Notes under the pieces: model-generated
Database searches by the model: none
Told to the model about the DNA's origin: nothing
Seen by the model: only the letters and a program-made list of their open reading frames with translations
Part shown: positions 22,873 to 52,500 of the stretch, one piece after another
How positions within the stretch are numbered: the stretch's first letter is position 1
How the letters are laid out: every line of letters starts with the position of its first letter
Position numbers and translations under genes: made by a program
From: Mycteria americana
Taxonomy: Eukaryota; Chordata; Aves; Ciconiiformes; Ciconiidae
DNA length: 64,000 nucleotides
Assembly (NCBI RefSeq): GCF_035582795.1
Contig: NC_134368.1
Span: 992,001-1,056,000, forward strand
Reading direction: 5' to 3'

Positions 22873-22878
22873 TTTATT
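22873..22878 (-). terminator. EBF4 polyadenylation signal AATAAA (minus strand)
   Basis: First clear minus-strand AATAAA downstream of the EBF4 stop codon. It implies a 3' UTR of about 1.25 kb (to 24109). That UTR includes an (AAT)n-like run (about 23008-23050) and a run of CATCCCGCC-type repeats (23350-23520). Confidence 0.55.
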
Positions 22879-24109
22879 TACAAAATTCCTGGCTGCTCCC
22901 TCCCGGCTGGGAGGACAGGGAAAACCCCGGCGGGGGGAGGCAGTGCCAGGGCCGGGGGTCTCCTGCCCGCCCTGCCAGAGCCCCTGCTCACTGGCTCGCC
23001 TGCTGCTAAAAATAATAATAATATATTAATAATAATAGTGATAATAATGAGAAAAGAGCTGCGGTTGTGTCCTGGGGCAGCCAGCCCCGGCGGCTGATGG
23101 GGCTGGGAACGGTGCCATCCCCGTGCCGGGGCTCGGGCCGGTGGGCCGGGGCAGCCTAGACCCCCTGCCCGGGCGGTGCCGGGGCCCCGATCCCGCGCGG
23201 GGGTGCGGGGTGCAGGCAGAGATCCGGCCTGGGCCACCCGGGAGCCGTGGGTGGGCGGCTCCAGATGTGGAGCTGCACATCTGGGGAGAGAGTGCTGGCC
23301 ACGGTGGTGAGAGCCGGGAAGTGTGGGGGGGAGCTGGGTCACGCTGGAGCCTCCATCCCGCCCCCGAGCATCCGTCCCACCCCAGAGCATCCATCCCGCC
23401 CCGGAGCCTCCATCCCACCCCGGAGCATCCATCCCGCCCCAGAACTCCCCCCCATCCTGCCCCAGAGCATCCACCCTGCCCCGGAGCGTCCATCCCTCCC
23501 ACCCCGGAGCATTCGTCCCTCCTGTCCCCAAGGATCCTGCCCCCGGCTTCCGCCGCTGCCACCCCGCACCCCCGCGGGTCCCTCGGTGTCTTTCTGAGGC
23601 TGAACCCAGAGCGTTTGGGTCATTCCCGGGGGCTCCCTCCAAAGCCCCTCTCTGGCCCCACGAGGGGCTGCCCGCCCAGCTGAGCCGTGCCAAGCCACGC
23701 CGGTGCTGGCCCTGGCCGGGGTCACCCCCCTCACCCCGGGGATGCCCCGCTGGGGGTGCAGCCCCCGTCCTGCGAGGGGGCCGAGCTCCGCGGGGCCGGG
23801 CTGGGGCGGCCACAGGGCAGGGGGGCGGCGGGTCCCGCGGCCCCACACGCCCCGACACCGGTGGGAGACCCCAGGAGCGGGTCGGAGGGGCCGGCACCAC
23901 TGGGCTGCGAGGCCACGCTCAGTCCCGGTCCGCGCTGCGGCTCCAGCGCCGTCCCGGCTCACGTGGGCGGCACGAGGTGGCCGGGCACGGCTGCAAGGGA
24001 AGGCGAGGGGTGGGCACGCCAGGGCGGGGGGTCCCTGCCCTCCTCGGCCCCGCTCCCCCTGCCCGTCCCAGCGGGGTGGGGGGCCGGTGCATGCCAGGAC
24101 CTACTGTGC

Positions 24110-43548
<19,439 letters not shown>

Positions 43549-43829
43549 GGCAGGGGCTCAGCGGCCGCCCCCAACTTTCCTGCCCCGGGCCCGGGAGCGG
43601 AGCTCAGCGCCGGGCAGGTGCCGGGGGCCGCCGTCCCGGCCGCCGGGGAAGCGGCATCTGCGGCGGGTGGCCGGGCGGGAGGCGGGGGGAGGCTCGGGGG
43701 GGCTCGGGGGGGCGGGAGGCGGAGGCAGGCGGAGGCAGGGCCGGAGAAGTTGGAGACGGAGGCGAGCAGCAGCCGAGTGCGGGGACCGGGAGGGGAAGGG
43801 GCGGGGGGCGGCGGCGGGGGGGGAGGAGT

Positions 43830-44400
43830 GGAGGGAGGGATGGAGGGAGGCAGAGGAGGAGTGGAGGGAGGGAGGGAGGAAGGCTTAGAGGAGCGGAGGG
43901 AGGGATGGGGAAGGCAAAGGAGGAGTGGAGGGAGGGAGGCTTAGAGGAGCGGAGGGAGGGATGGAGGGAGGGATGGAGGAAGGCTTAGAGGAGCGGAGGG
44001 AGGGATGGAAGGAGGCAGAGGAGGAGTGGAGGGAGGGATGGAGGGAGGCTGCGAAGACTGGAGGGAGGGATGGAGGGAGGCAGAGGAGGAGTGGAGGGAG
44101 GGATGGAGGAAGGCTTAGAGACTGGAGGGAGGGATGGAGGGAGGCAGAGGAGGAGTGGAGGGAGGGATGGAGGAAGGCTTAGCGGAGTGGAGGGAGGGAT
44201 GGAGGAAGGCTTAGAGACTGGAGGGAGGGATGGAGGGAGGCAGAGGAGGAGTGGAAGGAGGGATGGAGGAAGGCTTATAGGACTGGAAGGAGGGATGGAG
44301 GGAGGCAGAGGAGGAGTGGAGGGAGGGATGGAGGAAGGCTTACAGACTGGAGGGAGGGATGGAGGGAGGCAGAGGAGGGCGGGAGGGAGGGAGGGGGCAG
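43830..44400. repeat. GGAGGGAGGGATGGA polypurine minisatellite
   Basis: Units of about 30-65 bp built from GGAGGGATGGAGGAAGGCTT. One strand is almost pure purine, so G-quadruplex or triplex formation is possible. Lies 0.3-0.85 kb upstream of the EBF4 ATG. Confidence 0.82.
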
Positions 44401-44495
44401 GAGGCCGGAGAGGGGCGCGGGAGGGGGCAGGCGCGGCCCGGGCTGGGGCGGCGGCGGGGCTCGTTACCGGGCAGGCGGCGGCGGGCGCGGCGCGG

Positions 44496-44499
<4 letters not shown>

Positions 44500-44540
<41 letters not shown>

Positions 44541-44555
44541 AGCGGCAGCAGCAGC
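44500..44555. repeat. (GGC)n triplet repeat
   Basis: About 14 consecutive GGC units plus interrupted GCA units, in the EBF4 upstream CpG island. Confidence 0.85.
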
Positions 44556-44994
44556 AGGAGCGGGCGGGCGGGGGGCCCGGGGGGCGGCGGGGGCCCGGGG
44601 GGGCCGGGGGGGCCGCCTCCCCGCCGCCGCCCCGCGCCCCGGCCCCGCCGCCCCGCCGCGGCCACCAGCACCATCAGCACCAGCACCCGCCGCCGCGGCC
44701 CCGCCGCCCCGCCGGCCCGGGCCATGCCGCCGCCGCCTCCCCGGGGAGGCAGGGCCGGAGCCGCCGGGGGAGGCGGGGGCCGCGGCCGGGCAGGCTGACA
44801 TCATTCCGGGGAGGAGCGGTCCCTCCCCGCGCCGGCGGAGCGGCTCCGCGGCCAGCGCCGCACCGGCCGCGCCGGGGGAGCCGGCGGCCCCGGGGGGCGG
44901 CCGGGCCCGGCTGGGCCGCGGAGCCGCTGCGCTCCCCCGGGCGGCCGCCCCGAGAGGGCCCCGGGGACGGCGCGGGGAGAGCCCGCCGCAGCCC

Positions 44995-45600
44995 CCGAGA
45001 CGGCCTGGAGAGACCCCGGGCAGCGCCCGGGGACACCCCGGAGGGGACCCCGCTGCGTGCCCTGAGACGGCCTGGAGAGACCCCAAACAGGTCCCGGAGG
45101 CAGCCCAGAGCAACCTCGCTGTGGCCCCCAGGCACTCTGCAGACCCCCGGCAGGGCCCGGGGACACCCCGGAGGGGACCCCACCGCACCCCCTGAGATGG
45201 CCCGGAGAGACCCCAAACAGCTCCCGGAGATACCCCAGAGCAACCTCACTGTGTCCCCCAAGACCCCCCGGCAGGCCCCGGGGGTACCCCAGAGGGGACC
45301 CCGCTGCAGCCCCTGAGATGGCCTGGAGGGACCCCACGCAGGCCCCGGGGACACCCCAGAGGGGACCCCGCTGCAGCCCCTGAGATGGCCCGGAGAGACC
45401 CCAGGCAGGCCCTGGGGACACCCCGGAGAAGACCCCGCTGCACCCCCCGAGATGCCCTGGAGGCACCCCAAACAGCTCCCGGAGATACCCCAGAGCAACC
45501 TCACTGTGTCCCCCAAGACCCCCGGCAGGCCCCGGAGGGGACCCCGCCGCATCCCCCAAGACACCCTGGAGAGACACCCCCCCCCCCACATCGCGAGGCG
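44995..45600. repeat. About 60-bp degenerate repeat block
   Basis: Repeats of CTGAGATGGCCCGGAGAGAC followed by CCCGGGGACACCCCGGAGGG variants, with a longer higher-order period. Confidence 0.7.
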
Positions 45601-46144
45601 CCTCGGAGAGACCCCAGACGAGCTCTGGAGAGAAGCCAGCGGGACCCCTCTGCGTCCCCCCGCCACCCCGGCGAGGCCTCAGGGCATCCCCCGCAGAGAC
45701 CCCCCCCGGGCCCCTCACAAACCCCACCGGGACCCGGGCAGACCCTCCTGTGTGCCCAGCGTGAGCCCCATGGGCCCCCGCCCCCCCCGCGGTGCCGCGG
45801 TGACCCCGTTTGGGTCCCCTGCACCCCCGGGGTCCCCCACACCCACCCCCTCAGACACCTCAGAGTGACCCCAAAGAGCCACCGAGCACCCCAAAAACTA
45901 TCCAGGCCCCTCGAGATGCCCCACACGGGACCCCTGCACTCCAGAGACACCCCAGGGTGACCCCCCTGTCCCTCAGCACACCCCAGAGGTGACCCCAAAA
46001 TCACCCCCAGTGCCCCACATAAACCCAAGTGACCCTCTCTGGGGCACAGCCAGCGGGGCCTCAGCCCCCCACATCACCGTGCCCACAGCAGACCCACGGC
46101 GAAGGGGGCCTGTCCCCATCCCCTCCCCGCTGTGCAGCGCTGCC

Positions 46145-46815
46145 AGGCAGGGTACGGGCAGGGTACGGGCAGGGTATGAGCAGGGTACGGGCAGGGTACG
46201 GGCAGGGTATGAGCAGGGTATGGGCAGGGTATACGCAGGGTACAGGCAGGGTATGGGCAGGGTATGAGCAGGGTACGGGCAGGGTACGGGTAGGGTATGG
46301 GCAGGGTACAGGCAGGGTACCGGTAGGGTAGGAGCAGGGTATACGCAGGGTACAGGCAGGGTACGGGCAGGGTATGGGCAGGGTACGGGCAGGGTACGGG
46401 CAGGGTACGGGTAGGGTATGGGCAGGGTACAGGCAGGGTACCGGTAGGGTAGGAGCAGGGTATACGCAGGGTACGGGCAGGGTATAGGCAGGGTATGGGC
46501 AGGGTACAGGCAGGGTACGGGCAGGGTATGAGCAGGGTACGGGCAGGGTACGGGTAGGGTATGGGCAGGGTATGGATGGGTATGGGCAGGGTACGGGCAG
46601 GGTACGGGCAGGGTACGGGTAGGGTATGGGCAGGGTACGGGCAGGGTACCGGCAGGGTAGGAGTAGGGTATATGCAGGGTACGGGCAGGGTATAGGCAGG
46701 GTATGGGCAGGGTACAGGCAGGGTACGGGCAGGGTACCAGTAGGGTATGGGCAGGGTACGGGCAGGGTATGGGTAGGGTATGGGCAGGGTACAGGCAGGG
46801 TACAGGCAGGGAAGG
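46145..46815. repeat. 11-bp minisatellite (GGGCAGGGTAC)
   Basis: About 60 units of 11 bp. Because 11 is not a multiple of 3, the minus strand reads PCPYPAHTLPV-type 11-residue repeats in all frames, giving spurious long ORFs. Confidence 0.92.
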
Positions 46816-48903
46816 GGGTGCCAGCCCTGCACAGCTGCCTCCACTCCGTGCATCGCTGCTGGGCTGGGGGCCGGGGGGACAGCGGGCAGCACCCAAGGGG
46901 GCAGGGACCCCGGGGGCAGCGTGGAGACACCCATCCCAGCCCCTCCCGGGGTGTCCCCAGCACCCAGCGGGGTGGGCTGGGAGCCCCGGGGGGCTGCGCG
47001 TTGCCCGGGGGGACCCTCGCCCACAGGGGAAGGCCCCAAAGGAGGCTGAGGAGCCAGCGCTGCCAGCCCGGGGGGAAGCGAGGGGGGGCCCGGGGGAGCA
47101 GAGGCCTCCAGCGGCCGAAGGGGCCGGGAATCCCGAACCACGACCAGCTCCGGCTCTCCCGTGCCGCCGGCCCCGCGGCGGGAGCGGGAGGCTCGGCGAC
47201 CGCGCCTGGGCAGCGGGGGCCGCGGGCAGAGCCGGCCAGGGCGGCACGCAGGGACCCCCGCGCAGCCCCTCGCCACGGGCAGCGTCTCCCGCCCACCGCC
47301 CTCTCGCTCGCACGCCGTGCGGGGGGCTCCGCAGCCTGTCCCCCCACGCAGCTCCACGCTGTCCCCTTTTCCCTCCGGCCACGCGGCCCCGGGGCTGCCG
47401 CAGCGCCTGCACGGGGTGGGGGGGCTCTGCAGACAGACACCCCCCCCACCGTGGGGCTTGGCACCAGGGGCCCAGCCCACCCAGCACCCCCGGAGCCTCC
47501 CGAGGGCTGGGGGGGGCCACGATGGCTCCTGCAGAAACCGGAGGAGCCCAGCGTCCCACCCAGCCCAGCGTCCATCCGTCCATGCCTGCATCCCGCCCAG
47601 ATACCCCGGGGATGGGCACCACCGCAGGGCCCCCAGCTCTTGCTGCAGGCAGAGCGGAGGGCAGTGGGGGACCTGGCTCCCTGCCCCCCCCCCCCCCCCC
47701 CCCATCTCCCATTTCCAGGCAGCGCTGGGCTGAGCCGTGCCGGGGGACGCGGGTCCCTCCGCCGGGAGCGTCCCCGTGGGGACCCACGTTCCCTGGCGCG
47801 GCTCCGGTTAATGGGCCCTAATGGAGGCGGCACGGGCAGGCGCGGGGCGGGGGCCGGCAACGCCGTGGGGGCTGCCCCCACTCGTGGCTGGGGGTGAGGG
47901 GGGATGCTCGGGGCCCCTTGCTCCGGCCGCCCCATAGCAAAACCCCTGTGGGGCCGAGCAGTGGGGTGGGGGCTGCTGCACCCACTGCCCAGGGGCACCC
48001 ACAGGGACCCCCGCGGGCCCCCACACCCGCTTGCTGCGGGCAGAGGAGCCCTGGGGAGGGGGCCAGGACCCCGGGGCAGCCCGGCTCCAGAGGGGTCTGG
48101 GGGCGGCGGGGGGGGGGCTGGAGGATGGAGGCGGGGGTCTCACCCCCCTCGCCTGCCCCCAGACGGGTTTTATGGACGGGCTTCTCCCTCCCCCGCTAAT
48201 GGGCTGCGGGGCCCATGGGAGCCGCCGCCGTTCGGGTAAGTGCGGGGTGGGGCTGAGCTGGAAGAGGGGAGCCCATTTACCGCCTCCCCAGGGACCCCCC
48301 CGCCCTGGGACCCCCCTTCCGCTGCGGGCAGCACCGGTGCTGCCGGGAGGGCTGGGTCCCCCCCGCTGCGGGGAGATGGGGACCCCCACACAGCCAGGAT
48401 CCTGCCCCCCAGCCTCCCCTCCCGTGGGGCTGGGGCTGAGCAGGGGGGGGGGAACCCGGGCAGGGCTGGGCCCCGTCCCCGGTCTCGCCGGGGCTGGAGA
48501 GGGGTCCCCCGGCCCCGTCCTGGCGCGGGCACGAGGATGGGCACAGGGAAAGGGGTTTGGCAGCAGAGCTGGGAAAGGCGACCCACGCCAAGCCCACGCC
48601 AAGCCCACGCCATCCCGTGCCAGACCCACAGCATCCCTCACCAGATCCATGCCGAGCCCAGGACCCCCTCCCCGACCAGGACCACCCCGAAACGCCAAAC
48701 GTGCCACCCGTGCCATCTAGTGGGGCAAGGCCAGAAGGCAGCCGGGCACCCACCGCGCACCCACCGGGTGCCCCCCCTCCCCACGCCCACAGCAGAGCCC
48801 CTGTCCCTACCCCAGGGACGCGCCAGGCCCAGGGCACCGTCCCGGCACGGGGCGGGCGAGAGGAGCAGCCCCGGCCCTCGGGCGCAGCCGCTTCGGCTCC
48901 GGC
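46816..48903. other. Intergenic DNA between EBF4 and the RNF145-like gene
   Basis: GC-rich, with poly-C runs and no recognisable exon on either strand. CGCCAAGCCCA-type short repeats occur near 48585-48615. Confidence 0.5.
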
Positions 48904-48909
48904 TTTATT
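48904..48909 (-). terminator. RNF145-like polyadenylation signal AATAAA
   Basis: Minus-strand AATAAA 126 bp past the stop codon, implying a short 3' UTR. Confidence 0.75.
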
Positions 48910-49034
48910 GCAAAAAGAGTCCGTGGGGATGCGGGCGCTCGGGGACGCCGGTGCCACGCGGGGTCCCGGCCCCGCTCGCCGCTGGCACGGCCCCCGCAGA
49001 GGGACCCCGGCACCGGGGGCTGCAGCCCGCGGTG

Positions 49035-49538
49035 CTAGGAGGGGGGGTGGCCGCTGTGGGAGTCCCCGCTGGCCCCCGCGCCGAGCTCGGGGCCGGCGGG
49101 CGAGGGGGACGGATGCTGCGTGTCCCGGACAAGGGGGCGAGGGTCCCCGTGGGGCTGCGGGACGGCACCCGCTTCTCGTTCCTGGGGGGCGGAGGCGTGG
49201 GGGTGAGCAGGGTGGTGGGGGCCGAGGTGCCCAGCCCCGCTGTCCTGGGAAGCCCCGCTGTCCCCCTGCTCGGGGACCACACCGTCCCCGCCGGGCAGCT
49301 CAGCCTCCTGGGGCCGAGCCGGGGCTGGGCTGGCGGCAGCTCCTCCATCCTCCGGCACCTCATCGCCGCCGGCCGGCGCTGGCCGAGCCACCCTCCCGCT
49401 GCCGGGATCCTCCTCGGCGGCCACCGGCGTGACTTGCTGGTGGCACATGGGGCACGTGTCCTGCACGTAGAGCCACTTGCGGAGGCAGGCGGCGTGGAAG
49501 AAGTGACTGCAGGGAGTGATGACGGCCACCTGCATGTC
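49035..49538 (-). CDS. RNF145-like coding exon 10
   Basis: Residues 538-704. Rest of the RING-H2 (TPCSHFFHAACLRKWLY, CPMC), then a low-complexity tail; TAG stop at 49035-49037. Confidence 0.94.
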   Translation of the reverse strand, partial: DMQVAVITPCSHFFHAACLRKWLYVQDTCPMCHQQVTPVAAEEDPGSGRVARPAPAGGDEVPEDGGAAASPAPARPQEAELPGGDGVVPEQGDSGASQDSGAGHLGPHHPAHPHASAPQEREAGAVPQPHGDPRPLVRDTQHPSPSPAGPELGAGASGDSHSGHPPS

Positions 49539-52500
49539 CTGCGGGCGGGGAGAGGACGTCACCCGCCGGGCAGGGGACCCCCGGGGCTGCCCAGAGCGGG
49601 GTCCCCCGGCGCGGCAGGGGCTCCGGCGAGGGGAGGGGGCTGACCTGGAAGCAGATGGCACAGACGTCGTTGTGGTCCCGCAGCTGCCCGCCCGTGGCCT
49701 GGGGCAGGGAGTTGATCTTCTTGGCAGCCTCGCGGCGCAGCAGAAAGCTCCTCCAGCCCGACTGAGCGCGCAGCCAGACGTTGAAGTAGGAGTGGATGAT
49801 GATGACGGAGGCACCCATCCAGCTCCACTCCCCGAAGAGGGACTCCCAGGTGCCGTAGCCCACCACGCAGACGGCCACCAGGAACTCCAGCACCCGGCTC
49901 ACCGCGTTCACGCAGTAGATGATCTCGTCCATCCGCTCCAGCGGCGTGTCCTGGAGCAGCTCCACCATGAAGAGGGCGTAGATGAAGAGGGTGCCCATCA
50001 CCTGGCGAGCGGCGGGACGGTGCCTCGTTGACGGCGGCCGGACGGCAGACCGCACGCCCCCACCCAGCGTCCCCCACTCCGGGGCTGGGTGAGGGTGACC
50101 GGGGCAGGGTCGTGGGCATGGGCCGGGCGGGGATGCCCACCCCAGGGTGCCCAGCGAGACCCCCGTCGGCGGGAGCGGGAGCTGCCGTACCTGCAGAGAG
50201 GTGAGCATGCAGCTGGAGACCAGGATCAGCAGCCAGAAATCCAGGTGGAAGAAGTGGGCGATCTTGTAGGCCATGAAGCAAGGGAAAACCAGCAAGAAGA
50301 GGCACATGCTGACGCCACGGAAATGCTTCCAGGGGCTCCTAGGGGAGGCACAGCTCAGCGGGGCCGTGCCCACCCCCCCCCCGCCCCGGGACCCCGTGCT
50401 CCCTCCGCTGGCACCGATCCTGCTCAAAAACCGGCAGCGAGGACCCGAGGAGGGGGCAGCACACGTGGAGGGCACGGGACCCAGCCTGGCTCTTCCCCAA
50501 CGCAGGGGGTGGGGGAGGACCCCCGCTGCCCCCCACCACCACCACCACGCAACCCCCGGGGGCAAGGGCTGCTCCCGGGGGGCCGGATCCTGCTGCTCTT
50601 CCTTCCCCCCGGTACCTGTTGCGGGAGGCCCCCAAGGCCAGCACGATGGGATCAGCTATCTCGATCATGGACTGCAGCGTGGAGGTCACCACGATGAAGA
50701 GGATGATGCTGAGGAGGAAGGTCCGCTGGAGGATCTGCAGGTCGAGCAGCCCCGTCTGCAGCGCCAGCAGCAGCAGCGTCACGCCCTCCGTCACCCCCCT
50801 GCCAGGAGCGGGGCGTGAGGCCGGCAGCCGCGGGCACGCGCCACGTGGCGCCGCCGTGCCCTGGTCGCCCCGCAGGGACGAGCCCCGGTCCCCGGATCCC
50901 TCGTGACACCCCCGTCCCGCCCACCCCGCGCCGGGCTCCTGCCCGCAAACAGGGCCGGGAGGGGGGATGCCCGCCCGCGCCCCCCCGCCGCGGGCTCACC
51001 TGTGCATGACGTTGCCGTTCTGGAAGGCGCCGAAGCCCAGCAGGTAAAATTTGCAGAGGTTGAGGACGCCCAAGGCGAGGTAGGAGACGGTGAAGGTGAG
51101 GCCGACGAGGGAGTAGGGCGTGCTGCAGCACTCGGCCGCGCTGCAAGGGAGCCCGGGCTGAGCGCAGGGGCCGGCGGGGGCCAGGCGGCACAAACCGGAG
51201 CCCCTGCCCCTCCTCATCCTCCTCCCGCTGCCCCCAGCTCCTGCCTGCCCCGGTCCCTACCTGCTGAGGAGGAGGAAGAGGAGGCCCTGCTGGGCCAGGG
51301 GGCTGCCGGAGGAGGTGAGGAAGGAGGAGAGCCGGAGGGAGAACAGCACCAGCCAGAAGACGAGGAAGAGGAGCGGGACGGCCAGCTGGCTCCAGAGGGA
51401 CGCCGCCAGCGCGACCAGCCGGTACACCTCCAGCGCCTGCGGGGACGGGTCGCTCAGCGGGGCCGCCCCCCGTCCCGCCCCACACGTGGGGGGCAAGGAG
51501 GCGGCGGGGGGCCCCGCCGTGCGAGGGGACGGCCCCGCAGCCAACCCTGCGTCAAGCCGGGCTCAGGATGGGAACCCCCATCCCGCAGCCCCCCCGCCCC
51601 ACAGCCCCCCACCCTACAGCCCCCAGCCCTGCAGAACCCCAAATCCCACAGCCCCCACCCTGCAGCCCCCCGTCCCGCAGCCCCCCGTCCCGCAGCCCCC
51701 CGCCCCACTCACCTGCACGACCTCCCGGCAGGCGGCGGCGAGCAGCCGGAAGGGGACGAGGACGTGGGAGCCGAGGACGTAGAGCACCTCCAGCGCGGTG
51801 AGGACGGCGGCGAAGGTGTCGAGGCCGGGCAGGGCGCGGAGGGGGAGGCCGCAGAGGCGCGCCAGCACCGGCAGCAGCGGGGCAGCGAACAGCCACGGCC
51901 GCCTGCTCCTCATCAGGAGGGAGCAGAGGGTGCAGAGGCAGAGCTGGCCTGCGCGGGGGACGGGGACGCCTGGGCACGCGGCACGACGGGGACCCCCGCG
52001 CCCCCGCCCCGGCTCCCCCGGCACGGCCACCTCGCGCCGGCCGCAGGAGAGGGGGCTCGGGGCTGGCATCGGGCGGGGGGGGCCATCCCCCTGCTCGGTG
52101 CCGAGCGGTGCGGGCGATCCGGCTCAGCCGTGCCATCGTCGCCCAGCACGCCATCGTCACCCAGCACGCCGTGCCATCGTCACCCAGCATGCCATCATCA
52201 CCCAGCACGCTGTGCCATCGTCACCCAGTACGCCGTCCCATTGTCACCCAGCACACCGTGCCATTGTCACCCAGCATGTCATGCCATCATCACCCAGCAC
52301 GCTGTGCCATCGTCACCCAGCATGCCATGCCGTCACGCAGCACACCATGCCATCGTCACCCAGCACGCCGTGCCATCGTCACCCAGCATGCCATGCCGTC
52401 ACGCAGCACACCGTGCCATCAACATCCAGCACGCCATCCCATCGTCACCCAGCACGCCATGCCACCATCACCCAGCACGTCATCCCACGGGTGACGGCTC

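Larger units (their letters stand above)
43549..45000 (-). promoter_or_regulatory. EBF4 5' region and CpG island
   Basis: CpG-saturated DNA upstream of the EBF4 ATG, likely holding the transcription start and 5' UTR. No TATA box is evident. It is interrupted by the GGAGGGATGG block and a GGC run. Confidence 0.5.

Noticed and set aside
46145-46815. Possible CRISPR array
   Set aside because: Contiguous 11-bp repeats without spacers, in a vertebrate genome with no cas genes.
46061-47998. 645-codon minus-strand ORF
   Set aside because: Produced by the 11-bp stop-free minisatellite and GC-rich flanks, with no domain and open in parallel frames.
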